A stretch of 64,000 nucleotides of DNA from NCBI RefSeq assembly GCF_000687915.1, contig NZ_JHZY01000002.1, positions 1,054,001 through 1,118,000 of the forward strand, read 5' to 3'. Positions within the stretch are counted from its first letter, which is position 1. The number at the start of each line of letters is the position of its first letter. Below, piece by piece: positions 45,254 through 52,820 of this stretch. The DNA comes from Leeuwenhoekiella sp. MAR_2009_132. GTDB taxonomy: Bacteria > Bacteroidota > Bacteroidia > Flavobacteriales > Flavobacteriaceae. Under the pieces are notes generated by a model. The model did not search any database, was not told the DNA's origin, and saw only the letters and a program-made list of their open reading frames with translations. The position numbers and the translations under genes are program-made.

Positions 45254-46210
45254 TTAAGCCTCCACAGGTTTTTCTATATCAGATAAATAACGCTCGGCAT
45301 CAAGAGCGGCCATACACCCGCTGCCCGCTGCTGTTATTGCTTGTCTATAATCTTTATCCTGTACATCACCACTGGCGAATACACCAGGTTTTCCGGTTTT
45401 AGTTGATTTAGGTTCGGTTATAATATAACCAGTCTCATCCATCTCTAATTGACCTTTAAAAATGTCTGTATTTGGTTTGTGTCCTATCGCAATAAATAAG
45501 CCGGTAATTTCTATTTGAGTAGTTTCTTTAGTCTCATTATTAATCATTTTGAGACCTTCAACAACTTGTTCTCCTAGAACTTCTTCAACTTCAGTATTAT
45601 ATAGAACTGTGATGTTTTTACGAGAATTTACACGGTGTTGCATCGCTTTTGAAGCGCGCATCTCATCTTTACGTACCAGCATGGTAACGTGCTCACAGAT
45701 ATTAGCTAAATAAGTTGCCTCTTCTGCTGCTGTATCACCACCACCTACAATTGCTACGCGTTGATTGCGGTAGAAAAACCCATCACAAACTGCACAGGCA
45801 GATACGCCCCCACCACGTAGTCGCTGCTCACTAGGCAAGCCGAGGTAACGAGCTGTTGCACCAGTAGAAATTATTACTGATTCTGCTTCTATTTCAGTTG
45901 TATTATCAACAACGGCTTTATGAATTCCGCCTACTTCCTGAGATAATTCAATTTTAGTTATCATACCTATACGTACTTCAGTACCAAAACGCTCTGCTTG
46001 CTTTTGCAACTGCATCATCATGGTAGGGCCATCAATTCCGTCAGGATAACCGGGAAAATTATCAACTTCAGTAGTTGTTGTTAATTGCCCTCCGGGTTCC
46101 ATCCCGGTATACATTATAGGTTTTAAATCTGCTCTTGACGCATAAATTGCTGCGGTATATCCCGCCGGGCCAGAGCCTATAATTAAACATTTAATTCGTT
46201 CTACTGCCAT
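45254..46210 (-). CDS. trxB: Thioredoxin-disulfide reductase
   Basis: 318 residues, NADPH-dependent flavoprotein reducing thioredoxin. FAD motif IIGSGPAGYTAAIYASRA, redox pair Cys139-x-x-Cys142 in SACAVCDGFF, NADPH motif VAIVGGGDTAAEEATYLA and C-terminal FASGDVQDKDYRQA. Single gene on the minus strand. Confidence 0.95.
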   Translation of the reverse strand: MAVERIKCLIIGSGPAGYTAAIYASRADLKPIMYTGMEPGGQLTTTTEVDNFPGYPDGIDGPTMMMQLQKQAERFGTEVRIGMITKIELSQEVGGIHKAVVDNTTEIEAESVIISTGATARYLGLPSEQRLRGGGVSACAVCDGFFYRNQRVAIVGGGDTAAEEATYLANICEHVTMLVRKDEMRASKAMQHRVNSRKNITVLYNTEVEEVLGEQVVEGLKMINNETKETTQIEITGLFIAIGHKPNTDIFKGQLEMDETGYIITEPKSTKTGKPGVFASGDVQDKDYRQAITAAGSGCMAALDAERYLSDIEKPVEA

Positions 46211-46231
46211 TATATATTTTTTAAACTCTTA

Positions 46232-46239
46232 CAAAAGTA
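46232..46239 (-). promoter_or_regulatory. Putative -7 box for trxB
   Basis: TACTTTTG on the minus strand, 21 bp before the ATG, matches TAnnTTTG. No clear -33 TTG was seen. Confidence 0.4.
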
Positions 46240-46334
46240 CCCTTTTAAAAACACTTTCTAAAAAGTACGTTCATCCTTTTGTAAGTCGTTATTAACACTA
46301 TTTATTTACAAATTTTAGCCAATTACACTAAAAG

Positions 46335-46342
46335 TAACTTTG
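46335..46342 (+). promoter_or_regulatory. Putative -7 box for the sugar dehydrogenase
   Basis: TAACTTTG fits TAnnTTTG, 27 bp upstream of the ATG at 46370. No clear -33 element. Confidence 0.4.
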
Positions 46343-46369
46343 TACTTATTTATATTTAAACAAAAAACT

Positions 46370-47497
46370 ATGAAAGTATTTACACTCTTCTCCTTTGTAT
46401 TTCTCTGTACGTTTATAGCATGCGCTCAAAATCCGAAAGAGACTAAAGCCAATGATATAGAAATTAAGGTTTCTAATAGTTACAGTTACGAAGTACTGGT
46501 CCCCGATCTTATCAACCCCTGGGGAATGGCATTTCTTCCAGATGGAAGTTTATTGATTACTGAAAAAGAAGGAAAACTTATTCATTTTAAAAATGAGACG
46601 AAAACCGAAATTGAAGGTATTCCTGAAGTATACAATCGAGGTCAGGGTGGTTTATTAGATTTAAAATTAAGTCCAAATTATACTAATGATGGCTATATCT
46701 ATATTACCTATGCTTCTACACAAGGTGAGGGAAAAGGTGGTAATACTGCCTTGATGCGCGCTAAGATCACCGGGAATACGCTTACTGCTCAAGAAGTTTT
46801 ATATAAAGCATCTCCTAATACTACAAAGGGACAACATTTTGGCAGTAGAATAGCTTTTGATACAGATGGGCATGTATTTTTTAGTGCAGGAGAACGTGGC
46901 GAACGCGATATAAATCCGCAAGATATCACCCGTGATAACGGCAAGGTTTACCGTCTCAATTTAGATGGTAGTATTCCTAATGACAATCCGTTTGTAAATA
47001 AAAGCAATGCTAAAACTGCAATTTGGTCGTATGGTCACCGTAATCCACAGGGAATGATTTTTAATTCTCAAACTAATGAAATCTGGGTAAATGAGCACGG
47101 ACCTCGTGGTGGCGACGAAATCAACATCATTAAAAAAGGAGCAAATTATGGATGGCCAGTTATAACTTATGGCATTAATTATAGCGGAACAGATATTACA
47201 GAGGAGACTAAAAAAGAAGGGATGGAACAACCCTTGTATTATTGGGTTCCCTCTATCGCTCCCAGCGGTATGGCTTTAGTAACGAGTGATAATTATCCTG
47301 AATTAAAAGGTAGCTTACTCGTAGGCTCACTAAAGTTTGTGTATCTGGAAGCTCTTTATCTCGACAATAATAAGGTTGTCAAACGCGAAAAGCTACTAGA
47401 CGGTATTGGTAGAGTGCGCAATGTAATACAAGCAGCAGACGGCTTTATTTATGCTGGCGTTGAAGGAGTAGGAATAGTAAAACTTGTGAAAAATTGA
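46370..47497 (+). CDS. PQQ-dependent sugar dehydrogenase-like lipoprotein
   Basis: About 375 residues. The start MKVFTLFSFVFLCTFIACAQ has a lipobox-type FIAC, so it is probably lipid-anchored. The remainder is a six-bladed propeller of the soluble glucose/aldose dehydrogenase (Asd) type: NPWGMAFLPDGSLLITEKEG, GQGGLLDLKLSPNY, KGQHFGSRIAFDTDGHVFFSAGERG, WSYGHRNPQGMIF and NEHGPRGGDEINI, with His and Arg residues around the PQQ site. It would oxidise sugars in the periplasm. A cytochrome c gene overlaps its end by 4 bp and is the likely electron acceptor. Confidence 0.88.
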   Translation: MKVFTLFSFVFLCTFIACAQNPKETKANDIEIKVSNSYSYEVLVPDLINPWGMAFLPDGSLLITEKEGKLIHFKNETKTEIEGIPEVYNRGQGGLLDLKLSPNYTNDGYIYITYASTQGEGKGGNTALMRAKITGNTLTAQEVLYKASPNTTKGQHFGSRIAFDTDGHVFFSAGERGERDINPQDITRDNGKVYRLNLDGSIPNDNPFVNKSNAKTAIWSYGHRNPQGMIFNSQTNEIWVNEHGPRGGDEINIIKKGANYGWPVITYGINYSGTDITEETKKEGMEQPLYYWVPSIAPSGMALVTSDNYPELKGSLLVGSLKFVYLEALYLDNNKVVKREKLLDGIGRVRNVIQAADGFIYAGVEGVGIVKLVKN

Positions 47498-47940
47498 AAA
47501 CAACAGTACTCATAACAGGAGCGATTACATTAATAACTCTATTGAATTTAAAAGAAAATAAACTCAAATTTTCTGAAAAATCTCAAGTAAACCAAACCAT
47601 CATTGATACTGTGCTTACAAATAGTATAAAACGAGGTGCTGTACTTTATGAAGATTTCTGTATGCAATGTCATATGGCACAGGGTGAAGGTATAAAAGGA
47701 ACCTTCCCACCTTTAGCACAGGCAGATTATTTACTTAAAAACAGACAGGCAAGTATAAGTGCCGTTAAATATGGTTTGAACGGAAAAATAATAGTTAATG
47801 GAACTCCTTACAACAGCATCATGCCTGGTTTAGGGTTGTATGATGATGAGGTCGCAGACGTTATGAATTTTGTCTTTAATAGCTGGGGCAATACTGGAAC
47901 CCGTGTTACCGAAGAAGAAGTAAAGAAAATTTCAAAATAA
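47494..47940 (+). CDS. Periplasmic c-type cytochrome
   Basis: 148 residues. TTG start at 47494 overlaps the sugar dehydrogenase stop (TTGA), implying coupled translation. N-terminal hydrophobic export or anchor segment, then the haem-binding FCMQCHMAQGEGIKGTFPPLA (CxxCH at residues 56-60) and a later Met ligand candidate (NSIMPGLG). It is a small class I cytochrome that probably accepts electrons from the PQQ enzyme. Confidence 0.85.
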   Translation: MKTTVLITGAITLITLLNLKENKLKFSEKSQVNQTIIDTVLTNSIKRGAVLYEDFCMQCHMAQGEGIKGTFPPLAQADYLLKNRQASISAVKYGLNGKIIVNGTPYNSIMPGLGLYDDEVADVMNFVFNSWGNTGTRVTEEEVKKISK

Positions 47941-47941
47941 T

Positions 47942-48391
47942 TTATTCAATACGTATATAATTTTCTGAAAATATGCGGTTACCTTCAGCATCTGTACTTA
48001 TTTGGCTATACTCATTTTGTGAGAGTTGAAGCTCAAATGTAAATATTCTTAAAGTATCTAAAACTTCCATCATACTTTCAGATCCGTATTCGAGAGTTTC
48101 AATCAATTTATCTTGTTGAACACTATACGTTCCGTAGCCAAACCATTCTACTGAGTCTTTTGGTACATAACGTGTCCACATAACTCGATTTTTAGTATAC
48201 ATTTTAATCTGGCGGTAACCATCTGTAGCTCCTACAGTATCTATGATTATATTGTTATCATAATAATAAAAGTTTTTTAGTTCCCAGGTTCCCTGAATAC
48301 TTGGTTCAATCTCATTTTTAATTGTTGGAAAAACTAATGTAATTGATGATAGTAAGACTCCGGCGATGATACTTAGAATATAGGGTTTCAT
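47942..48391 (-). CDS. Small exported protein of unknown function
   Basis: 149 residues. A signal-like N-terminal segment (ILSIIAGVLLSSITLVFP) is followed by a beta-rich region beginning IQGTWELKNFYYYDN, reminiscent of lipocalin-like or DUF4488 domains (WxL-starting barrels). No catalytic residues can be assigned. It ends 1 bp from the convergent cytochrome gene stop. Confidence 0.55.
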   Translation of the reverse strand: MKPYILSIIAGVLLSSITLVFPTIKNEIEPSIQGTWELKNFYYYDNNIIIDTVGATDGYRQIKMYTKNRVMWTRYVPKDSVEWFGYGTYSVQQDKLIETLEYGSESMMEVLDTLRIFTFELQLSQNEYSQISTDAEGNRIFSENYIRIE

Positions 48392-48585
48392 AATGTAAGT
48401 GTTTAGTAATTAGCACTATTAAGTTACGTAAAATAAATATCCATTTAACGAAAACGTTATAATTAATTACTCCTTTAAAATTTCTATTAAACTATGTTAT
48501 ATAATAATGTCATTTTTACCAGCTACCTGTTTTGAGAATAGAATCAATAAATTTAAAATAGTCACGGTTTCTTCTACAATTTCAC

Positions 48586-48615
48586 TTTGTGGTCTTCTGC
48601 ATTTATTTATATTTG
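48586..48615 (+). promoter_or_regulatory. Promoter of tRNA-Pro (Bacteroidota -33/-7 type)
   Basis: TTTG at 48586-48589 and TATATTTG at 48608-48615, separated by 18 bp, match the -33/-7 consensus of Bacteroidota sigma factors (TTG and TAnnTTTG). The tRNA starts 34 bp downstream. This is the clearest promoter in the window. Confidence 0.7.
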
Positions 48616-48649
48616 CACTCCTTTAAAATGTAGCTGATTTATAAGAATT

Positions 48650-48724
48650 CGGGATGTAGCTTAGTCCGGTTAAAGTGCGCGTCTGGGGGGCGCGAGAGCG
48701 GAGGTTCGAATCCTCTCATCCCGA
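48650..48724 (+). tRNA. tRNA-Pro (anticodon GGG)
   Basis: 75 nt that fold fully by hand: acceptor CGGGATG/CATCCCG, D-arm, anticodon stem CGCGT/GCGCG with loop CTGGGGG (U33, anticodon GGG), variable AGAGC, T-arm with loop TTCGAAT, discriminator A. CCA is not encoded. Decodes proline CCC/CCU. Its 3' end is next to an integrase gene. Confidence 0.95.
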
Positions 48725-48739
48725 CGAACTGTTAAAGTA

Positions 48740-48881
48740 AATTTAACACAAATCAAAGGTAATTATATGAAAATCATATAATTACCTTTTTTTATGACGC
48801 TAATTTAACACAAAGAATGTTAAGGAAATCGTGAGCTAATCGTGAGTTATTTGCCTTAATAGTGAGTTAATCGTGAGTTCT
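48740..48881. repeat. Direct repeats between tRNA-Pro and integrase (putative recombination sites)
   Basis: A 13-bp direct repeat AATTTAACACAAA lies at 48740-48752 and 48802-48814, flanking the tRNA terminator hairpin. An 18-bp repeat GTGAGYTAATCGTGAGTT lies at 48831-48848 and 48862-48879; it contains four related TCGTGAGTTA-type units at 11-, 20- and 11-bp spacings. Such spaced short repeats upstream of int resemble the arm-type sites bound by tyrosine recombinase N-terminal domains. Confidence 0.55.
48755..48793 (+). terminator. Intrinsic terminator after tRNA-Pro
   Basis: Perfect 16-bp stem AAAGGTAATTATATGA/TCATATAATTACCTTT with an AAA loop, followed by a T-run. It is placed 31 nt beyond the tRNA. 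Confidence 0.8.
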
Positions 48882-48969
48882 TTTTTTGTAAATTAGTGGT
48901 ATATCTCCTAGAGATAAATCTTGTTTGACTTTCGTAATTCAATCAATGTTTAATTAAACAGAATTGGTT

Positions 48970-50178
48970 ATGCGCAGCAAGCAAACATTTTCAATTTCAT
49001 TTTTTGTTCGAAAAAAGAAAAACCAACCAGAAAAAGCGTTACTCTATACAAGAATAACAATCAACGGAAGAAGTAGAGAAATAAGTTTAAAACGAGAAGT
49101 ACCCACAGACAGATGGAATACTTCAGGATCCAGAATGATGGGTAGTAACATAGAAAGCCAGCAGATAAATCGCAAGGTTGATGATGTTCGTTCAAAACTA
49201 TACCAATCCTACGATGATTTAAAAAAGGAAAACCAAATCATAACCATTGATGCACTTAAAAATCGTTTTTTAGGTAATGATATTAAAAACATCACTTTAA
49301 TAGAATTGCTAAATTATCACCAGTGTAAAATGGAAAAGGTTCTAAAATATGGTACTTTAAAAAACTATAGCACCACAAAAAAATATTTAATAGAATTTCT
49401 GAAAGTGGAACTCCGAATCGATGATATTTACCTAAAACAAATCGATTATAAATTCATTCTAAATTTTGAAGGTTTTCTAAGAGTAAAACCAGGACTTCAC
49501 AATAACGGAGTCATGAAGCACATGGAGCGTTTCAAAAAATTAATGCGTCTGGCACTAGACCTTGATTGGATTGATAAGAATCCAGCCGCTAGATTTAGAT
49601 TAAATTTTAAATCTGTGGATATGATTTACTTGAGTAAATCAGACCTTAAACGTATTGAAGAAACGACTTTTGAAACAGAAAAATTAAATCTTGTAAAAGA
49701 TATATTTCTCTTTGCGTGCTACACGGGCCTGGCTTATGTCGACGTTAAAACCTTAACCAAAGATCACCTTAAAATTGGTATAGATGGTAAGAAGTGGATC
49801 TTTAAAAGAAGAGTGAAAACAAACACCCCAATTAGAATCCCTCTTCTTAAACAGGCGGATTTGATACTTCAAAAGTATTCAAACCATATAAAAATTTTGG
49901 ATTCTGATATACTATTACCTGTTTATTCCAATCAAAAAATAAACAGCTATTTAAAAGAAATTGCAGCAGAATTAAATATAAATAAGAGATTAAGCTTTCA
50001 CGCAGCCAGACATACGTTTGCTACAACAGTAACTTTATCAAATGGTGTTCCCATTGAAACAGTTTCAAAACTTTTAGGACATCATAATATTACTACTACA
50101 CAAATTTATGCTAGGGTTATTGATTCGAAAGTTTCTAGTGATATAGATTCTTTAAGAGAAAAATTAAATCAATTATAA
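48970..50178 (+). CDS. Tyrosine recombinase/integrase (CTnDOT-like type)
   Basis: 402 residues from the ATG at 48970 (a TTG at 48964 would add two). An N-terminal arm-binding domain (about 1-100, FSISFFVRKKKNQPEKALLYTRI), a SAM-like core-binding domain (about 105-210), and a catalytic domain with HAARHTFAT (His344, Arg347), LLGHHN (His371) and IYARV (nucleophile Tyr380). The first Arg is replaced by Ala in FACYTGLAYVDV (about 255), as in IntDOT-type Bacteroidota recombinases. Located beside tRNA-Pro, probably its target; no other mobile gene is seen nearby. Confidence 0.92.
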   Translation: MRSKQTFSISFFVRKKKNQPEKALLYTRITINGRSREISLKREVPTDRWNTSGSRMMGSNIESQQINRKVDDVRSKLYQSYDDLKKENQIITIDALKNRFLGNDIKNITLIELLNYHQCKMEKVLKYGTLKNYSTTKKYLIEFLKVELRIDDIYLKQIDYKFILNFEGFLRVKPGLHNNGVMKHMERFKKLMRLALDLDWIDKNPAARFRLNFKSVDMIYLSKSDLKRIEETTFETEKLNLVKDIFLFACYTGLAYVDVKTLTKDHLKIGIDGKKWIFKRRVKTNTPIRIPLLKQADLILQKYSNHIKILDSDILLPVYSNQKINSYLKEIAAELNINKRLSFHAARHTFATTVTLSNGVPIETVSKLLGHHNITTTQIYARVIDSKVSSDIDSLREKLNQL

Positions 50179-50188
50179 ATATCACAAC

Positions 50189-50390
50189 AAATATTAATGC
50201 TCTGGAATTAAAACAAACCTTCCCTCCTATTAGGATCGATACATCCTCTAAGAACAATTACCATTATCTAATGGGGTCTCAATCGGTCAGTAAAATGCTC
50301 GATCATAAAACGGGATAACACCTCATTATTATACGTAAATATGAGCTGAAAATCAGATGAAGATATATTTACTTTGCAAAAAAAAAATCA
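50189..50390 (+). pseudogene. Decayed C-terminus of a second tyrosine recombinase
   Basis: Reading three frames in turn recovers a recombinase end. Frame A, codons 50201-50284, gives SGIKTNLPSY then stop, DRYIL, stop, EQLPLSNGVSI, which lines up with the ARHTFATTVTLSNGVPI region of the intact neighbour. Frame B, 50283-50312, gives SVSKMLDHKT (intact: TVSKLLGHHN). Frame C, from 50312, gives GITPHYYT (intact: ITTTQIYARV). Two stop codons and two frameshifts show that it is dead. Its motifs differ from the intact copy, so it is not a simple duplicate. The catalytic Tyr region and tail are only roughly placed. Confidence 0.6.
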
Positions 50391-50641
50391 AATTGATGAA
50401 TGAGTTTGAATTTTAAATGTCGTTAGAGTTCGTACAAAACGGCTTTAATCATACTCAGAGTTATAAAATAAAAGAGGCTATACCTAACTAGATCATTGAT
50501 AACTAATTTTATTTCCTGTCACCTATGTTTATTTTTATAATGGAAATTTATGCACCTGTTAATTTCGACGCAAAAAATTTATTTATTGAGAGTTTTGTAA
50601 GTATTAGTAATATAAAAAAACCTTAAAATAAATTCAATAAG
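50391..50641. other. Non-coding remainder between recombinase remnant and glycan locus
   Basis: AT-rich, stop-rich DNA without a convincing ORF, tRNA-like fold, or copy of the tRNA 3' end. Confidence 0.4.
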
Positions 50642-50666
50642 AAAGGCTTCCATACTAGAAGCCTTT
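50642..50666 (-). terminator. Terminator at the end of the glycan operon
   Basis: A 9-bp stem AAAGGCTTC/GAAGCCTTT with 7-nt loop, 25 bp beyond the GH31 stop. T-richness on the minus-strand side is weak, so confidence is moderate. Confidence 0.6.
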
Positions 50667-50690
50667 ACTTTTTTACTAAAATGTGATTGT

Positions 50691-52811
50691 TTATTTTAAA
50701 TCTATTTTAATAGTATCTTTTGACGACCAGTCTGAATAATTGACTTTACCATCTTTTACTAAACCAATTCGGTATTCGTGTGCAGTTTTACGAGTACCTT
50801 CAGTTTGTTTTACGCTTACTTCTAAGGTGTTTTTAGCATTTTTAGAAGCTGAAAAATCTAAGATTGCATAATCTCCTTCTTGATAGCCAAAACCTTCACC
50901 GGCATCGTCATACAGACTTCCGGAAGCATTTCCCATTTCATCGGGGTTTATCAATAATGTCAGTTTTGCAGTACCGTAATCTTCAGTGCTTTGAATCACT
51001 GGTCCTACAGGAACAATCGCTCCATCACGTAATTTTACTATCGCCTGATAGTTATCATCACTTTCCTCAAAGGCTATATTTTGCCAGTCTCCTTCAGGCA
51101 TTTTTAAATCTTTTGCCCAACGTGGAACGATCAATAGATTTTCACCTAACAGAAAACTTTGTTGTTCTTGACGAAGCTTTACATCTTGAACATCGGCAAA
51201 AAAGGTAGGTCGCATAATCGGCATTCCTGTAGTTGCTGCTTCGTGAAACAAAGTATATAAATAGGGCATCAAACGGTACCTGCGGTTGATCGCTGTTCTC
51301 GACACGTTTTCGATCTCTTTGCCAAAAGCCCATGGCTCTTGACCTTCGGTTTCATTAGAGGTGTGATTTCTAGAAAACGGGTAATACGCTCCCAAAGCAA
51401 TCCAGTTTCCGAATAAATCTGCACTCGGACTTTTGGTAAATCCACCAATATCAGGACCGTTAAACGGCTGACCTGAAAGACTAAGGTTTATTGACATCGG
51501 GATAGACATTTTTAAATTGTCCCAAGTTGCAGAATTGTCACCTGTCCAGGTGGCAGCATAGCGTTGCCCGCCAATATAGTTTGCTCTGGAGAGTACAAAA
51601 GGACGCTTCTCAGGATTCACTTCCATTATACCCTCACGGCTAGAACGCACCATTAAAAGTCCGTATACATTGTGATAGCGCAAATGCACATCTTGCGGCA
51701 AATCACCTCCACCTCGGTGAATATTGTTATCTGGCATAGAACCTCCCGGACCGTCAAAAACTGCCGGTTCGTTCATATCATTCCATACCCCGTCGATTCC
51801 CAGATTCATAAAATCAGTATATAAAGAAGCCCACCATTTTTGAGTTTCAGGTCTAGTATAATCAGGAAAAGCAACCTGACCCGGCCACACTTCGCCGTTA
51901 TATTCATTCCCTAAAGAATCTTGAACCCAGTGATTACCGGCTTTTCCTTCTTGATAAACCGAATAGAGTGAATCTTGCTTTACACCCGGGTCTATCATAA
52001 ATACCGACTTGAAGTCTCTGGCGTGTAAATAGTCATTCAATCCTTTTGGATCCGGAAAGCCTTTAGGATCAAAGGTGAATACCCGGAAACCTTCCATATA
52101 ATCAATATCCATCCAGATCACATCTGCCGGTATTTTTCGATCTCTAAACTCGTCTGCAAGTTCCTGTACATTCGTGTCCGGAAAATAAGAATAACGCGAC
52201 TGCTGATACCCCAAAGCCCATAGTGGCGGCATTGCCATCGTACCGGTAAGTTCGCCAAGTGCTACCATAATCTCCTGCGGAGTTTCCTTCTCGATAACAA
52301 TAACCCTAAAAGAAGGTCCTTCACTGACTATATCAACTCCGTTTTCTAAACGAATTTCCTGTCTCCAAGAGTTATCTGCTAAAATACCAAAAGAGCTTCC
52401 GTCTGCACGTACGCCCAAAACCCAAGGGTGTGCCTGATACAATTGTTTTCCTTCAAATTTACCGTACTCGTAATTATCGGTATTCCATAACGTAACATCA
52501 GAGCCGTTGCGGCGTAAATCGCCTATAACTTCTCCGGTTCCATATAAATCTGTTTCTGGATTTAAGTCGAAATGAACCGAGCTCTTTCCATCCATCTGAA
52601 TGAATTTTGGCTTCACCCTCCAGGCTGCAGGAAGCGAATCGCGCTTTGGTAAATCTTTAATAACTGCCAGAGAAGGAAGCGTATGAATCGAGTCAAAATC
52701 TTTTGGATAAAACACAGCAACGCCTGGTTCTGCTAGACTTGCCGATTGAGCAAAAACAGTTTGTAATCCTGCCGTTAATGCTAAAATATATAGTAATGTG
52801 ATTTTCTTCAT
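50691..52811 (-). CDS. Glycoside hydrolase family 31 alpha-glucosidase
   Basis: 706 residues with a signal peptide (MKKITLLYILALTAGLQTVFAQ), so periplasmic. The GH31 barrel shows PADVIWMDIDYMEGFRVF, FKSVFMIDPGV, GIDGVWNDMNEPAVF (catalytic nucleophile Asp) and RYAATWTGDNSATWDNLKMSI with the acid/base Asp. Releases terminal glucose from maltooligosaccharides. It is the last gene of the locus, 10 bp after the GH13 gene. In Bacteroides the equivalent step uses the GH97 enzyme SusB; here GH31 takes that role. Confidence 0.92.
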   Translation of the reverse strand: MKKITLLYILALTAGLQTVFAQSASLAEPGVAVFYPKDFDSIHTLPSLAVIKDLPKRDSLPAAWRVKPKFIQMDGKSSVHFDLNPETDLYGTGEVIGDLRRNGSDVTLWNTDNYEYGKFEGKQLYQAHPWVLGVRADGSSFGILADNSWRQEIRLENGVDIVSEGPSFRVIVIEKETPQEIMVALGELTGTMAMPPLWALGYQQSRYSYFPDTNVQELADEFRDRKIPADVIWMDIDYMEGFRVFTFDPKGFPDPKGLNDYLHARDFKSVFMIDPGVKQDSLYSVYQEGKAGNHWVQDSLGNEYNGEVWPGQVAFPDYTRPETQKWWASLYTDFMNLGIDGVWNDMNEPAVFDGPGGSMPDNNIHRGGGDLPQDVHLRYHNVYGLLMVRSSREGIMEVNPEKRPFVLSRANYIGGQRYAATWTGDNSATWDNLKMSIPMSINLSLSGQPFNGPDIGGFTKSPSADLFGNWIALGAYYPFSRNHTSNETEGQEPWAFGKEIENVSRTAINRRYRLMPYLYTLFHEAATTGMPIMRPTFFADVQDVKLRQEQQSFLLGENLLIVPRWAKDLKMPEGDWQNIAFEESDDNYQAIVKLRDGAIVPVGPVIQSTEDYGTAKLTLLINPDEMGNASGSLYDDAGEGFGYQEGDYAILDFSASKNAKNTLEVSVKQTEGTRKTAHEYRIGLVKDGKVNYSDWSSKDTIKIDLK

Positions 52812-52820
52812 TTTAAAAAA

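Noticed and set aside
48829..48881. CRISPR-like short repeat
   Set aside because: Only two 18-bp copies with a 13-bp gap, no spacer series and no cas genes; better seen as integrase-type sites.
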